NCBI RefSeq assembly: GCF_023028345.1
Contig: NZ_CP095487.1
Location: 1,364,001-1,428,000, forward strand
DNA: 64,000 bases
Origin: Halorientalis marina
GTDB lineage: Archaea > Halobacteriota > Halobacteria > Halobacteriales > Haloarculaceae
Reading direction: 5' to 3'
The position numbers and the translations under genes are program-made. Of the stretch, positions 50,509-59,851 are shown piece by piece. How positions within the stretch are numbered: the stretch's first letter is position 1; each line of letters starts with the position of its first letter. The notes below the pieces were generated by a model that made no database searches, was not told the DNA's origin, and saw nothing but the letters and a program-made list of their open reading frames with translations.

Positions 50509-52161
50509 TCACTCGATTCCGTCCCGCTCGCGCAGTTCCAGCCGCCTGATTTTGCCGGTCGTGGTCTGTGGCAGTTCGTCGACGAACGCGATCTCCCGGG
50601 GGTACTCGTACTCGGCGAGGTTCTCGCGCACGAGATCGCGAATCTCCGCACGGAGGTCGTCGTCGCCGCCGACGCCGCTCGCGGGTTCGACGTAGGCTTT
50701 GATGATCTCGCCGCGGGTGTCATCGGGGACGCCGATGACGCCGGCCTGTGCCACGTCCGGGTGTTCGAGGATGGCCTCCTCGACCTCCATCGGCCCGACG
50801 CGGTAGCCAGCCGTGATTATCACGTCGTCCTTGCGCGATTCGAACCGGACGTACCCCTCGTCGTCGCGCTCGGCGAGGTCGCCGGTCAGGAACCAGTCGC
50901 CGACCCGCTTGGCCGCGGTCTTTTCGGGCATGTTCCAGTACTCGTCGAAGAAGACCGAGCGGTCGTGGGGCCGGAGGGCGATCTCGCCGGTCTCGCCCGT
51001 CCCCAGTCGGTCGAGTTCGCCGTCGTCGTCGGTCTCGGGGTCGATGATCGCCAGGTCGTAGCCCGGGAGGACCTTCCCCATGCTCCCCGGTCGGGTCTCG
51101 AACCACGTCGCGGAGTTCCCGACCGCGAGGTTCAGCTCCGTCTGCCCGTAGAACTCGTTGAGTGCCACGTCGTCGAAGGTCGACTCGACCCACTCGACGA
51201 TCTCGGGAGTCAGCGGCTCCCCCGCGGCGGCGAACGTCTCGACGTCGAGGTCGTACTCCGCGGCCGGGTCCGCGACCCCCATCAGCATCCGGAGCGCGGT
51301 CGGGGGCATGAACGAGTGGGTCACGCCGAACTCGTCCAGGAGGCCAAAGGCCTCCTCGGGATCGAAGGACTGCTTCGGGAAGCCGACGACCGTCCCCCCG
51401 TGGTGCCAGGTGGCGAAGAGGGTGCCGCCGAGCGCCGCGCCCCAGGCCCAGTCCGCGGGGGTCCAGACCGTCGCCGACGGGCCGAGCCCCTGGTCGAAGT
51501 AGTTGAACGCCGCGGCGGCCCGGCCGAGCCACAGGGCGTGGCTGTGCAGGACGCCCTTCGGCGGCCCCGTCGATCCCGAAGTGTACATGATCGCCGTCTC
51601 GGTGTCCGGCGTCGCGTCGTAGGGGTCGAGGTCGACCGACTGGTTCTCCGCGCCGACGAGTACGTCCCGGAAGGCGCGCGCGTCGCCCGCTGGGTCGTCG
51701 GTCTCGATTTCGACGACGTGTTCGAGGTCCGGGCAGCCGTCCCGGACGGCGTCGATCTCGTCGCGCACGCTCGGGTCGATTACGACCGCTTTCGCGCCCG
51801 CGTCGGCCAGCCGGTACCGGAGCGCGTCGGGGCCGAACAGCACGGTGAGGGGGACCGAGACCGCGCCGAGTTTCCAGTTCGCGAGATGTGTGAGCGGGTT
51901 CTGGGGCTTCTGGGAGACGACGACGCCGACGCGGTCGCCGGCCTCGATGCCGAGGTCGGCCAGGCCCGCGGCAAGCCGGTCGGAACGGCGGTCGAGGTCG
52001 CCGAAGGTGTAGGACTCGCGGCGCCCGTCGGGGTAGGCCTGTTCCAGCGCGACGCTGTCGGTGTCGTGTTTTCGTACGAAATCCACGGCAGGATTGAACG
52101 AGTCGGGCAGGTCCCACTCGAACGCCGAGCGGGCCTGCTCGTACGTGTCGAACGACGGCAT
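50509..52161 (-). CDS. AMP-forming acyl-CoA synthetase
   Basis: This 550-residue ANL-superfamily enzyme activates a carboxylic acid with ATP and transfers it to CoA. Motifs are TAIMYTSGSTGPPKGVLHSH (P-loop-like A3), LNEFYGQTELN (A5), WFLTGDLAERDDEGYVRF (A7/A8) and the C-terminal lysine in PQTTTGKIRRLELRE (A10). The overall layout resembles acetyl/medium-chain acyl-CoA synthetases (Acs/MACS). The ATG at 52161 (MPSFDTYEQA) is preferred; an ATG at 52176 adds five residues. It is divergent from nothing and convergent with the decayed hydrolase gene. Confidence 0.9.
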   Translation of the reverse strand: MPSFDTYEQARSAFEWDLPDSFNPAVDFVRKHDTDSVALEQAYPDGRRESYTFGDLDRRSDRLAAGLADLGIEAGDRVGVVVSQKPQNPLTHLANWKLGAVSVPLTVLFGPDALRYRLADAGAKAVVIDPSVRDEIDAVRDGCPDLEHVVEIETDDPAGDARAFRDVLVGAENQSVDLDPYDATPDTETAIMYTSGSTGPPKGVLHSHALWLGRAAAAFNYFDQGLGPSATVWTPADWAWGAALGGTLFATWHHGGTVVGFPKQSFDPEEAFGLLDEFGVTHSFMPPTALRMLMGVADPAAEYDLDVETFAAAGEPLTPEIVEWVESTFDDVALNEFYGQTELNLAVGNSATWFETRPGSMGKVLPGYDLAIIDPETDDDGELDRLGTGETGEIALRPHDRSVFFDEYWNMPEKTAAKRVGDWFLTGDLAERDDEGYVRFESRKDDVIITAGYRVGPMEVEEAILEHPDVAQAGVIGVPDDTRGEIIKAYVEPASGVGGDDDLRAEIRDLVRENLAEYEYPREIAFVDELPQTTTGKIRRLELRERDGIE

Positions 52162-52237
52162 GACGGTCCAGGTCATTTTGAGGGCACCGTCGCCGCCCGC
52201 CGGGGTTTCCCTTTCGGTTTCGGTCCAGTGGGCGTGA

Positions 52238-52717
52238 CTACGCCTCGACGACCAGTTCGGGGTTCGATTCCTCGTCGACGTAGTTACTGCCCGGCGGCGT
52301 CACGACGCCGACGGACAGCGTCCCCCCGGATTGGCCCTCGTCCAGGCCCAGCCCGTGGCTGCCGTCGAAGGCGACAGTCACCGACTCGGCGGTGATCTGC
52401 CTGACGATGGACTCTTCGAGCGTCGCACTCCCCGCCGACACGGTGACGGTCAGCCCGTCGACCGTCACCGTCTCGCCGTCGGTGTCGACGACGGTAATCT
52501 CGACGGAATCTCCCTCACCGCTCTCGACTGCACCGAGGGCGACCCGGTCGTCATCGCCGAACTCGACGGAGACCTCCGTCGCGGTCGCCATCGTCCGCTC
52601 GTCGTTATCAGCAGTTGTCGTACTCCCGCCGCTCGCCGAACAGCCCGCAAGCAGGGCCGCTCCGGTGCCCGCACAGCCCGCTAACAGCTGGCGCCGGGTC
52701 GGATCCGGACGTACCAT
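52238..52717 (-). CDS. Tat-exported lipoprotein of unknown function
   Basis: This 159-residue protein has a Tat motif (TRRQLLAGCAGTGAALLAGC) with a lipobox cysteine and a beta-rich acidic domain with regularly spaced valines and threonines (VSVEFGDDDRVALGAVESGE, VEITVVDTDGETVTVDGLTV). It should be lipid-anchored outside the membrane. I do not recognise the domain. The ATG at 52717 gives the twin-arginine motif near the N-terminus; upstream in-frame sequence does not look like protein. It is transcribed divergently from the thioredoxin-like gene. Confidence 0.75.
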   Translation of the reverse strand: MVRPDPTRRQLLAGCAGTGAALLAGCSASGGSTTTADNDERTMATATEVSVEFGDDDRVALGAVESGEGDSVEITVVDTDGETVTVDGLTVTVSAGSATLEESIVRQITAESVTVAFDGSHGLGLDEGQSGGTLSVGVVTPPGSNYVDEESNPELVVEA

Positions 52718-52862
52718 TAACAACTCGTTTTCAATTGTGAGAAGTAAGGCTCCGGAACCGGTACCGATTCGAGGGTCTGTGACACACTCTTTCGATGGCG
52801 AGCAGCATAGCGTGGGCCAGCGGACTCGAAGGCTTTTGGTGTACGTGGACGTACTCGCGGGC

Positions 52863-53429
52863 ATGGTCGCTCTCGGCTCAGAGGACGACGCGATTCAGCG
52901 TGGCGAAGCCGCACCCGACTTCGAGCTCCCGGGCACCGACGGGGCGACGTACTCGCTCGACGACTTCGCGGACCACGAGGCGCTGCTCGTCGTGTTCACG
53001 TGCAACCACTGTCCGTACGCGAAAGCGAAGTTCGACGAACTGAACCGCATCGCCGAGCGCTACGACGATGTCGCTGTCGTGGGCATCAATCCGAACGACG
53101 CCGAGGAGTACCCCGACGACTCCTTCGAACGGATGCGGGAACTGGTCGACGATGGCACTATCCGCTACGACGCGTACCTCCGCGACGAGAGCCAGGACGT
53201 GGCCCGCGAGTACGGCGCTGTCTGTACGCCGGACCCGTTCCTGTTCGCACGCGAAAACGGCGAGTTCCGCCTGGCCTACCACGGTCGCATCGACGACGCG
53301 CTGAATCCCGACGACGAGCCGACCGAGATGGAGATGCGCGATATCATCGACCGGCTGCTCGCGGGCGAGGAGATCGACGACGAGTTCAAACCGAGTCGCG
53401 GCTGTTCGATCAAGTGGACCGACGACTGA
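52863..53429 (+). CDS. Thioredoxin-like redoxin (AhpC/TSA-TlpA type)
   Basis: This 188-residue cytoplasmic protein has the redoxin start APDFELPGTDGATYSLDDFA, a C-x-x-C active site in VVFTCNHCPYAKAKFDEL, GINPNDAEEYPDDSFERMRE and the C-terminal PSRGCSIKW. It matches the 'thioredoxin family protein' group that contains two conserved cysteines plus a conserved C near the cis-Pro loop (VCTPDPFLFA). It probably reduces or isomerises disulfides or peroxides; the partner is unknown. The ATG at 52863 precedes the family N-terminus; no signal peptide is present. Confidence 0.88.
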   Translation: MVALGSEDDAIQRGEAAPDFELPGTDGATYSLDDFADHEALLVVFTCNHCPYAKAKFDELNRIAERYDDVAVVGINPNDAEEYPDDSFERMRELVDDGTIRYDAYLRDESQDVAREYGAVCTPDPFLFARENGEFRLAYHGRIDDALNPDDEPTEMEMRDIIDRLLAGEEIDDEFKPSRGCSIKWTDD

Positions 53430-53465
53430 GCGCGTGACGGCGACAGGCGAAACGAATCGGCCGGC

Positions 53466-53484
53466 TGGTCCCACCGTGGGACCA
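53466..53484. terminator. 9-bp inverted repeat between convergent genes
   Basis: TGGTCCCAC, one base, GTGGGACCA. It lies in the 81-bp gap between the thioredoxin-like gene and the small membrane-protein gene and could form a hairpin on either strand, acting as a bidirectional transcript end. There is no T-tract next to it. Confidence 0.4.
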
Positions 53485-53510
53485 CGGCACTCCAGGCGGG
53501 TCCTCCGAGG

Positions 53511-53804
53511 TCATTTCGCCGCGGCGCCGGTCGCCGCGGTCGCGGGCTCTTCGGCCGGGCGCGGCGTCGCCACCTTGTAGACCGCGGCGGCGAACCACAC
53601 CAGCAGGCCCAGCGCGATCAGGTACGCCCGGACCTCGACCGGGAATGTCGTCGTCGCGATGACCTGACCGGCCTCGTTCGTTACGGGAACCGGACTCGGA
53701 TTCCCGATCAGTGCGTCCAGCGTTCCCAGGACGACGGTTCCGAGCAGCACGAAGGAACCGCCGACGACCATGGCGAGTTTGTCAGCTGTAGTGGGTTCGG
53801 ACAT
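53511..53804 (-). CDS. Small two-helix membrane protein paired with DoxX
   Basis: This 97-residue protein has two transmembrane helices (about 10-32 and 55-75) separated by a short external loop (GNPSPVPVTNEAGQV) and ends in an Ala/Pro/Thr-rich tail. I do not recognise it outside haloarchaea. It follows the DoxX gene and overlaps it slightly if the GTG at 53813 is used; the ATG at 53804 is preferred. The pairing suggests it is a subunit of the DoxX complex. Confidence 0.7.
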   Translation of the reverse strand: MSEPTTADKLAMVVGGSFVLLGTVVLGTLDALIGNPSPVPVTNEAGQVIATTTFPVEVRAYLIALGLLVWFAAAVYKVATPRPAEEPATAATGAAAK

Positions 53805-53809
53805 CGTGA

Positions 53810-54352
53810 TCACCCCAAGAGGTACTTCAGCCGCGGGTGGTTCTGTACCAGGTCCGTCTCCTCCAGGTAGGCGTCGAGGCCCATCACGCGACCGGCGCCC
53901 AGCACGATCAGCGTGACGAACAGCAGCAGGGCCATGAGGTCGCCGTTGACGAACCCGTGGGCCCAGTCGGCGTTCCCGAAGTAGAAGAACGTCATCAGGA
54001 ACGCGCCCCAGAAGGCCGCGAACCGCACGAGGACGCCCAGCATGAGCGCCAGCCCGATGAGCAACTCACCGAGCGGGATCATGAAGTTCACGAACCAGGG
54101 GATGGTGTTCCCGGCCCAGACGGTGATGGGCGCCACGATAGTCCCCTGGGTCGCACCGGTCAGCCAGCCGGTCGCGCTGAACGGCTCCGCCCCGGCGTAC
54201 CAGAGGTTGGCGTACTTTGTGAGGCCGGCATGGAAGAACCAGTACCCGGTCACCAGTCGTAGCATGGCGACCCAGTACCCGGTCCACGTGCCGGACAGCT
54301 CGAACGTGACGTCCCTGCCGAGAACGTCTTGAGTTTGTAATTGGTTAGTCAT
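53810..54352 (-). CDS. DoxX-family membrane protein
   Basis: This 180-residue protein has four transmembrane helices and DoxX landmarks (LRLVTGYWFFHAGLTKYANL, IPLGELLIGLALMLGVLVRF, MTFFYFGNADWAHGF). In Acidianus, DoxD/DoxA-type proteins form thiosulfate:quinone oxidoreductase, and bacterial DoxX members link to redox stress; the function in haloarchaea is unknown. The insertion between helices 1 and 2 is long. The ATG at 54352 is chosen over a GTG three codons upstream. It forms an operon with the small membrane protein downstream. Confidence 0.87.
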   Translation of the reverse strand: MTNQLQTQDVLGRDVTFELSGTWTGYWVAMLRLVTGYWFFHAGLTKYANLWYAGAEPFSATGWLTGATQGTIVAPITVWAGNTIPWFVNFMIPLGELLIGLALMLGVLVRFAAFWGAFLMTFFYFGNADWAHGFVNGDLMALLLFVTLIVLGAGRVMGLDAYLEETDLVQNHPRLKYLLG

Positions 54353-54616
54353 CGTCGACACCTCTACACGTGCATCTCGCTCCCCGACGTGTATGAATCA
54401 GTGACCCAGTTCTCAGAAGCCTGGAATCGCTAAGCCATCAGCTACTGTTCGATACTTACTAAGACCCATCGTGAACACGTTCGGGCTCACCTGGCTCCCG
54501 TCCCATCTCCAGGGACAACCGCGTGACGACTGGCCGAGTGACTGCGGACGCGGTGGTCGCCGCCGGCCCGGTTCGAGGGCCACACCGTTTTGCCCTCCCC
54601 GCCCGAACCCCGGGCC

Positions 54617-55285
54617 ATGACCGACGAGATCGTTCCGGCCGCGACCGCCGAGTTCGCCCGTACTCTCGGCCCCGAACCCGACGACGTGCTCGAGGCGATG
54701 GACGCACAGGCCAACGAGGAAGGGTTTCCAACGGTCGGGCCGGCGGTCGGGGGGTGGCTCCAGTTGCTCGCGCGCATGGTCGATGCCGAGCGGGTATTCG
54801 AGTTCGGCTCCGGTTTCGGCTACTCTGCGTACTGGTTCGCCCGCGCACTCCCTGTGGACGGCGAAATCGTGCTGACGGAGGTCGACGCGGACGAACTCGA
54901 CCAGGCCCGCGAGTACATGAGCCGCGGCGGCTTCGACGACCACGCGCGCTACGAACTCGGCGACGCCATCGAGACGGTCGACGACTACGACGGCCCGTTC
55001 GACGTAGTGTTGATCGACAACGAGAAACACCGCTACCGGGAGGCGTTCGCGGCCGTCCGCGAGAAGGTCGCGCCCGGCGGGGTCGTCGTCGCGGACAACG
55101 CGATGACCGCCGGCCCGATGGACTTCGCGGCCCTCCGAGCGCTCGTCGCCGGCGAGTCCGTCGACACTGACGAGCACACGCGGGGCGTGGCCGAGTACCT
55201 CGACCACGTCGGCACGGACCCCGATTTCGAGACCGTGCTCTTGCCCCTCGGGGAAGGCGTCGCGGTGAGCCACCGGACCCATTGA
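54617..55285 (+). CDS. SAM-dependent O-methyltransferase
   Basis: This 222-residue class I methyltransferase matches the catechol/caffeoyl-CoA O-methyltransferase-like group. The SAM-binding motif VFEFGSGFGYSAYWFARALP (about 60-80), the acidic residue in IVLTEVDADE, the metal-binding region FDVVLIDNEKHRYREA and VVVADNAM follow in family order. The substrate is unknown. The start ATG at 54617 directly precedes the family N-terminus. It is monocistronic; upstream bases 54362-54616 show only weak promoter-like tracts. Confidence 0.88.
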   Translation: MTDEIVPAATAEFARTLGPEPDDVLEAMDAQANEEGFPTVGPAVGGWLQLLARMVDAERVFEFGSGFGYSAYWFARALPVDGEIVLTEVDADELDQAREYMSRGGFDDHARYELGDAIETVDDYDGPFDVVLIDNEKHRYREAFAAVREKVAPGGVVVADNAMTAGPMDFAALRALVAGESVDTDEHTRGVAEYLDHVGTDPDFETVLLPLGEGVAVSHRTH

Positions 55286-55359
55286 GGCCGGCCGCTGTCG
55301 GCGACGCTCGCCGGCGCCACCGCCGGACGTTACAGGTTTTGATACTCGCTGGGGACCAG

Positions 55360-55366
55360 TTATATA
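55360..55366 (+). promoter_or_regulatory. TATA box of the cheC gene
   Basis: TTATATA lies 36 bp before the ATG at 55402, so the transcript would have a leader of about 10-15 nt. Confidence 0.55.
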
Positions 55367-55401
55367 GGTTCCGCGGATACGTCACGAGTAACCGGATCAC
55401 C

Positions 55402-56007
55402 ATGAGCGAGTTGATGATCGACATCCGGAAGTTGAGTATTTTCAATAAGATGGCGAAGGAGGGTGGGAACACGGTCGCGAGCCACATGAGCCAGATGACG
55501 GGGATGGAGACGGAGATGGAGATCACGAAGATCAACTTCATCGATATCCCGGATATCAAAACCCACGTGGGCGACGAGGAGCAGATCGGCATCTACATCG
55601 AGATGCTCGAACCGCCCCACGGGCACGTCCTGTTTCTGTTCAACTCCGAGAGCGCGAAACTGCTCGCCGGCGGGATGCTCGGCGAGATGGGGGGTGCCGA
55701 GCCGGACGCCGACGGGTTCACCGAGATGGAGAAAAGCGCGATCCAGGAGATCGGCAACATCATGACCAGCGGCTTCATCGACGGGTGGGCGAACGTTCTG
55801 GAGACGACCATCGACATGTCCACACCGAACTTCACGTTCGGTCCCGGCAGCGGCACCGTCGACGAGATCATCGGCGACCGCGAGGGCGACATGGCACTCA
55901 TGTTCGACTCCCGCGTTCACGCCCAGGACGCGGACATCAACGTCAAGGTCTACACGTTCCCGCAACTGGCCGAACTGGTCGATCTGATGCAACGCCTCGA
56001 AGCCTGA
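55402..56007 (+). CDS. cheC: CheC-type CheY-P phosphatase
   Basis: This 201-residue protein matches the CheC/CheX/FliY family, which dephosphorylates CheY-P in archaeal and bacterial chemotaxis. Both E-x-x-N active-site helices are present: KMAKEGGNTVASHMSQM near residue 22 and KSAIQEIGNIMTSGFIDGWAN near residue 118. It carries no flagellar C-ring domain. No other che or archaellum gene lies in the window, so it is an isolated copy; haloarchaea often carry several CheC proteins. The ATG at 55402 (MSELMIDIRKL) is chosen for its spacing from the TATA box. Confidence 0.88.
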   Translation: MSELMIDIRKLSIFNKMAKEGGNTVASHMSQMTGMETEMEITKINFIDIPDIKTHVGDEEQIGIYIEMLEPPHGHVLFLFNSESAKLLAGGMLGEMGGAEPDADGFTEMEKSAIQEIGNIMTSGFIDGWANVLETTIDMSTPNFTFGPGSGTVDEIIGDREGDMALMFDSRVHAQDADINVKVYTFPQLAELVDLMQRLEA

Positions 56008-56097
56008 GCTGGGCGATTCCGCCGCCAGAACTCTACTGAGTCGTGTGAACACGTCACCTGGGGAAAAAACATTAGCGATGCGCCTCTGGTTTACGCT

Positions 56098-57759
56098 ATG
56101 CCAGGAGGTACTGACCAGACGTTGCGGCCGTTCTTGTGGCGCGCGGAGAAACTGTATCCCGACACGGAGATCGTCTCCCGCACTCACCAGGGGATCGAGC
56201 GGTACGACTACACCGAGTACAGCGAACGCACGGCACAGCTCGCCCACGCGATGGACGAGACCGGCGTCCCGGACGACGCGCGGGTCGCCACGTTCTGCTG
56301 GAACCACAACCGACACTTCGAGACCTACTTCGCGATTCCGACGACGGGCAAGCAGCTGCACCTGATCAACCCGCTGCTCCCCGACGAGCACATCCAGTAC
56401 ATCGTCGGCAACGCCGAGGACCGGATCATCTTCGTCGACCCGTCGCTACTGGAGAAACTGGAGGGTGCGGCCCAGAGTGCGGACGAGTTCGACAACGTAG
56501 AGCAGTTCGTCGTCATCGGCGACGAGGTGCCCGAGACCGGCCTCGAACCCGTCACCGACTACGAGTCGTTCATCGAGGGTCACCCCACGGACTACGACTG
56601 GCCGACGCTGGACGAGGACCGACCGGCCGGGATGTGTTACACCTCGGGGACGACGGGCAAGCCCAAGGGCGTCGAGTACACCCACAAGATGCTCTGGAGC
56701 CACACGATGACCACCCTGACGCCCCAGGGGATCCCGATGGCCGACGACGACGTGGTGATGCCGGTGGTACCGATGTTCCACGTCAACGCGTGGGGGATGC
56801 CCTTCACCGCGACGGCGGCCGGGTCCAAGCACGTCTACCCCGGCCCGTCCCCGGAGCCCGAGGACCTCGCGCACCTCATCGAGGAGGAGGGCGTCACTAT
56901 CACCGCCGGCGTCCCGACGGTGTGGCTGGGCCTGCAGGAGTACATCCAGGCCGGTAACGACGTGGACCTCTCGACGCTCGACACGGTGATCATCGGCGGG
57001 AGCGCGGCGCCGAAGGCGATGATCGAGTGGTTCGACGAGCGCGACGTGGAAGTGCTCCACGCGTGGGGGATGACCGAGATGTCCCCCATCGGCTCCGTCG
57101 GCCACCTCAAAAGCGACCTGGAGGACGCCGACTACGACACGCAGGTCGAAAAACGAGCCAAGCAGGGCCTGTCCGTGCCGGGACTGGAGTGGAAGGTCAT
57201 CGACGACGAGGGCAACGAGATCGAGGAGAACGGCGAGGACTTCGGTGAACTGTACGTCCGCGGTCCCTGGGTGACCAAGGAGTACTTCAAACGGCCGGAG
57301 GCCAACGAGGAGGACTTCGAGGACGGCTGGCTCAAGACCGGCGACGTGGTGACCATCGACGAGGACGGCTACATCAAGATCGTCGACCGTGCGAAAGACG
57401 TGATCAAGTCCGGCGGCGAGTGGATCTCCAGCGTCGAACTGGAGAACGCCATCATGGCCCACGACGACGTGAAAGAAGCAGCCGTCGTCGGCGTGCCCCA
57501 CGAGCGCTGGCAGGAACGGCCCGTCGCGTTCGTCGTGCCGATGGAGGGCGCCGACCCGACGCGACTGGAACGCGAGATCACGGAGATGATCGAGGAGGAC
57601 TACCCCAAGTGGTGGATGCCCGACGACTTCATCAACATCGACGAAGTCCCCAAGACCGCAACGGGGAAGTTCTCGAAGAAGGACCTCCGCGAGGAGTACG
57701 CCGACCAAGACCTCGTCGAAGGGCAGGTGCCCGACGAGGCCGCACCTGACGACGACTGA
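56098..57759 (+). CDS. AMP-forming long/medium-chain fatty acyl-CoA ligase
   Basis: This 553-residue ANL enzyme shows GMCYTSGTTGKPKGVEYTHK, LHAWGMTEMSPIG, DGWLKTGDVVTIDEDGYIKI, RAKDVIKSGGEWISSVELEN and the A10 lysine KTATGKFSKKDLREE. The pattern DRAKDVIKSGGEWIS is that of fatty-acid CoA ligases (FadD-like, long/medium chain). It lies directly upstream of an acyl-CoA dehydrogenase on the same strand, so activation and the first oxidation step of beta-oxidation may be co-regulated, although a 162-bp gap with its own promoter separates them. Confidence 0.92.
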   Translation: MPGGTDQTLRPFLWRAEKLYPDTEIVSRTHQGIERYDYTEYSERTAQLAHAMDETGVPDDARVATFCWNHNRHFETYFAIPTTGKQLHLINPLLPDEHIQYIVGNAEDRIIFVDPSLLEKLEGAAQSADEFDNVEQFVVIGDEVPETGLEPVTDYESFIEGHPTDYDWPTLDEDRPAGMCYTSGTTGKPKGVEYTHKMLWSHTMTTLTPQGIPMADDDVVMPVVPMFHVNAWGMPFTATAAGSKHVYPGPSPEPEDLAHLIEEEGVTITAGVPTVWLGLQEYIQAGNDVDLSTLDTVIIGGSAAPKAMIEWFDERDVEVLHAWGMTEMSPIGSVGHLKSDLEDADYDTQVEKRAKQGLSVPGLEWKVIDDEGNEIEENGEDFGELYVRGPWVTKEYFKRPEANEEDFEDGWLKTGDVVTIDEDGYIKIVDRAKDVIKSGGEWISSVELENAIMAHDDVKEAAVVGVPHERWQERPVAFVVPMEGADPTRLEREITEMIEEDYPKWWMPDDFINIDEVPKTATGKFSKKDLREEYADQDLVEGQVPDEAAPDDD

Positions 57760-57850
57760 GGCACCCGAATACACCGCTTTCTTTCGCCGTCACCACCTCA
57801 CCAGCGGCGGCCACCGCCGGAACCGTGCGTGGTGTTCCGCACCGCAAGAA

Positions 57851-57894
57851 ACTTAAATTTAGTTTATAGTTTATCGGGTTCCGCACGTTATTTG
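57851..57894 (+). promoter_or_regulatory. A/T-rich promoter of the acyl-CoA dehydrogenase gene
   Basis: Two TATA candidates occur, TTTATA (57863-57868) and TTATTTG (57888-57894). The second would start transcription just before the ATG at 57922. The tract also contains a TTTAGTTTATAGTTTAT repeat that might bind a regulator. Confidence 0.5.
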
Positions 57895-57921
57895 TGGCTA
57901 CGACCCTTCCTGTTGGTGAGT

Positions 57922-59070
57922 ATGGATTTGCTGACCGAGGACGTCGTTCCGGCGGACGCCCGGGACGTCAAGGCGGAGGCGCGGGAGTTCGCCGAGGAGC
58001 ACATCGAGCCCAACGCCGAGGAGTACCACGAGTCCGGCGAGTACCCCTGGGAGGTGCTGGAGGCGGGGATGGACGCGGGGCTGATCGCACAGGACATCAG
58101 CGAGGAGTACGGCGGCCGCGGGCTCTCCCTGCACGAAATCCTGGCGATGGCCGAGGAGTTCTACAGGGCCGACGCGGGGATCGCCCTGACGATGCAGCTG
58201 GCGAGTTTCGGGGCCGAGATCACTCAGGAGTACGGCTCCGAGGAACAGAAAGAGGAGTACCTGCGCCCGGTCGCGGAGAACGACCAGCTCACGGGCCTGG
58301 CGGTCTCGGAACCGGACACCGGGAGCGACCTGGCCGGGATGGAAACGACCGCCGAGAAAGACGGCGACGAGTACGTCCTCAACGGCGAGAAGTACTGGAT
58401 CGGCAACGGCGTCGAGGCCGACTGGGTGACGCTGTACGCCAAGACCGGCGACGACGAGAACAACCGGTACGGTAACTACTCGCTTTTCATCGTCCCGACG
58501 GACACGGACGGCTACGAGGCCGAACACATCCCCGAAAAGATCGGCTTTCGCGCCTCCAAGCAGGCTCACATCCACCTGAACGACGCGCGGGTGCCCGCCG
58601 AGAACGTCATCGGCAACGAGGGCGCCGGCTTCTACATGCTCGCGGACTTCTTCAACCACGGGCGCGTGGTCGTGGGCGGGCACGGCCTCGGGCTGGCCGC
58701 GGCGGCCATCGAGGAGACCTACGACTTCGTCCACGGGCGCAAGGCATTCGGGCGCAACGTCAGCGAGTTCCAGAAGGTCCAGCACATCCTCGCGGACATG
58801 CGCACGGAGTTCGAGGCTGCTCGAACGCTCAACTGGCGCGCGGCCGACCACGTCGCCAACGACGACAACGCCGGTTTCTGGGCCGCCCAGGCCAAAGTCA
58901 AGTCCACGGAGACGGCCGACATGTGCGCCGAACGCGGGATGCAGCTCCACGGCGGGCGCTCGGTACTCAAGGAGAACCGTATCTCGCGGGTCTACCGCGA
59001 CGTGCGCATCCCGGTCATCTACGAGGGTGCGAACGAGATTCAGCGGAACCTCATCTACGGTCAGTGGTGA
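57922..59070 (+). CDS. Acyl-CoA dehydrogenase
   Basis: This 382-residue flavoprotein introduces the alpha-beta double bond in acyl-CoA. Family signatures are LTGLAVSEPDTGSDLAGM, EYVLNGEKYWIGNG, AFGRNVSEFQKVQHILADM and the C-terminal MQLHGGRSVLKENRISRVYR followed by YEGANEIQRNLI, with the catalytic Glu of the YEG motif. Length is normal. The ATG at 57922 gives MDLLTEDVVP. Chain-length or branched-chain preference cannot be read. Confidence 0.93.
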   Translation: MDLLTEDVVPADARDVKAEAREFAEEHIEPNAEEYHESGEYPWEVLEAGMDAGLIAQDISEEYGGRGLSLHEILAMAEEFYRADAGIALTMQLASFGAEITQEYGSEEQKEEYLRPVAENDQLTGLAVSEPDTGSDLAGMETTAEKDGDEYVLNGEKYWIGNGVEADWVTLYAKTGDDENNRYGNYSLFIVPTDTDGYEAEHIPEKIGFRASKQAHIHLNDARVPAENVIGNEGAGFYMLADFFNHGRVVVGGHGLGLAAAAIEETYDFVHGRKAFGRNVSEFQKVQHILADMRTEFEAARTLNWRAADHVANDDNAGFWAAQAKVKSTETADMCAERGMQLHGGRSVLKENRISRVYRDVRIPVIYEGANEIQRNLIYGQW

Positions 59071-59106
59071 GGCAGTGAGGGCGCCGGGTCGGGGGCCGGG
59101 ACCTCG

Positions 59107-59823
59107 CTACTGTTCGAGGACGCCGTAGGTCGAGTCGAGGTAGTCCACGATCCAGTCGACGGTGTCGGGGTCGTAGGTCCAGAAGCCGTAGAACTCGCGG
59201 TCGCCGCGTTCCTCCGCGAGGAGGGCGCACTTGCTCTCGTCGGCGCCGTTCCCGTCGAAGACGACGAACCACGACCGCTCGATCTCGTCGGCGCGCTCGA
59301 TGTGGAGGGTGAAGCCCTCGTGGTTCGGCGGGTCCTCGTCGGGGGCGGCGTAGGCGTGGACGTCGAGGTTCTTCGAGGCGAGGCGTTCGTAGACGGGCAA
59401 CTCCCCGCGGAGCGTCGAGAGGTACTGGAAGCCGGCGTGGAGCTGTCCCTCGCCGACGCGCCAGGCGCGGTCCTCGATCTCCCGGGAGGCGGAAACCATC
59501 TGGTCGATTCCCCAAGACGTGAACATCGTCTCGTCGAGGTGATCGAGGATCGGACGGTAGGGGCTCTGCTCGACGCCGAGCATCGAGTCGTCGTTGACGA
59601 TTTCCGCGAAGTCAGCGATCCCGGTCGCCGTCAGCACGTCGCCGTTCTCGCTGAGCGTGACGAACTTGCCGGGCTTTCCGCTCGGCGTCGTCTCGGTCGC
59701 GACGGTGACGTTCCGGTCCGCGAAATACTCGCGGAACTCCTCGGCGACGGCATCGTCGGCGTTGAACACCGTGAGCCGCTTTTCGTGTTCCTCGACACCA
59801 GCAATGAGCTCCGAAAGGGTCAT
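59107..59823 (-). CDS. DICT-domain sensory protein
   Basis: This 238-residue cytoplasmic protein matches the haloarchaeal DICT (diguanylate cyclase/two-component-associated) sensory domain, with MTLSELIAGVEEHEKRLTVF at the start, ATGIADFAEIVND in the middle, TMFTSWGIDQMVSASREIED and FYGFWTYDPDTVDWIVDYLD at the end. The domain is thought to bind a small signal, often linked to light or redox output; no output domain is present here. It is transcribed divergently from porAB with a TATA element 29 bp before its ATG, so it could share control with that operon. Confidence 0.8.
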   Translation of the reverse strand: MTLSELIAGVEEHEKRLTVFNADDAVAEEFREYFADRNVTVATETTPSGKPGKFVTLSENGDVLTATGIADFAEIVNDDSMLGVEQSPYRPILDHLDETMFTSWGIDQMVSASREIEDRAWRVGEGQLHAGFQYLSTLRGELPVYERLASKNLDVHAYAAPDEDPPNHEGFTLHIERADEIERSWFVVFDGNGADESKCALLAEERGDREFYGFWTYDPDTVDWIVDYLDSTYGVLEQ

Positions 59824-59851
59824 CCGCTCACTAGCAATCGAAGCTCCGTCA

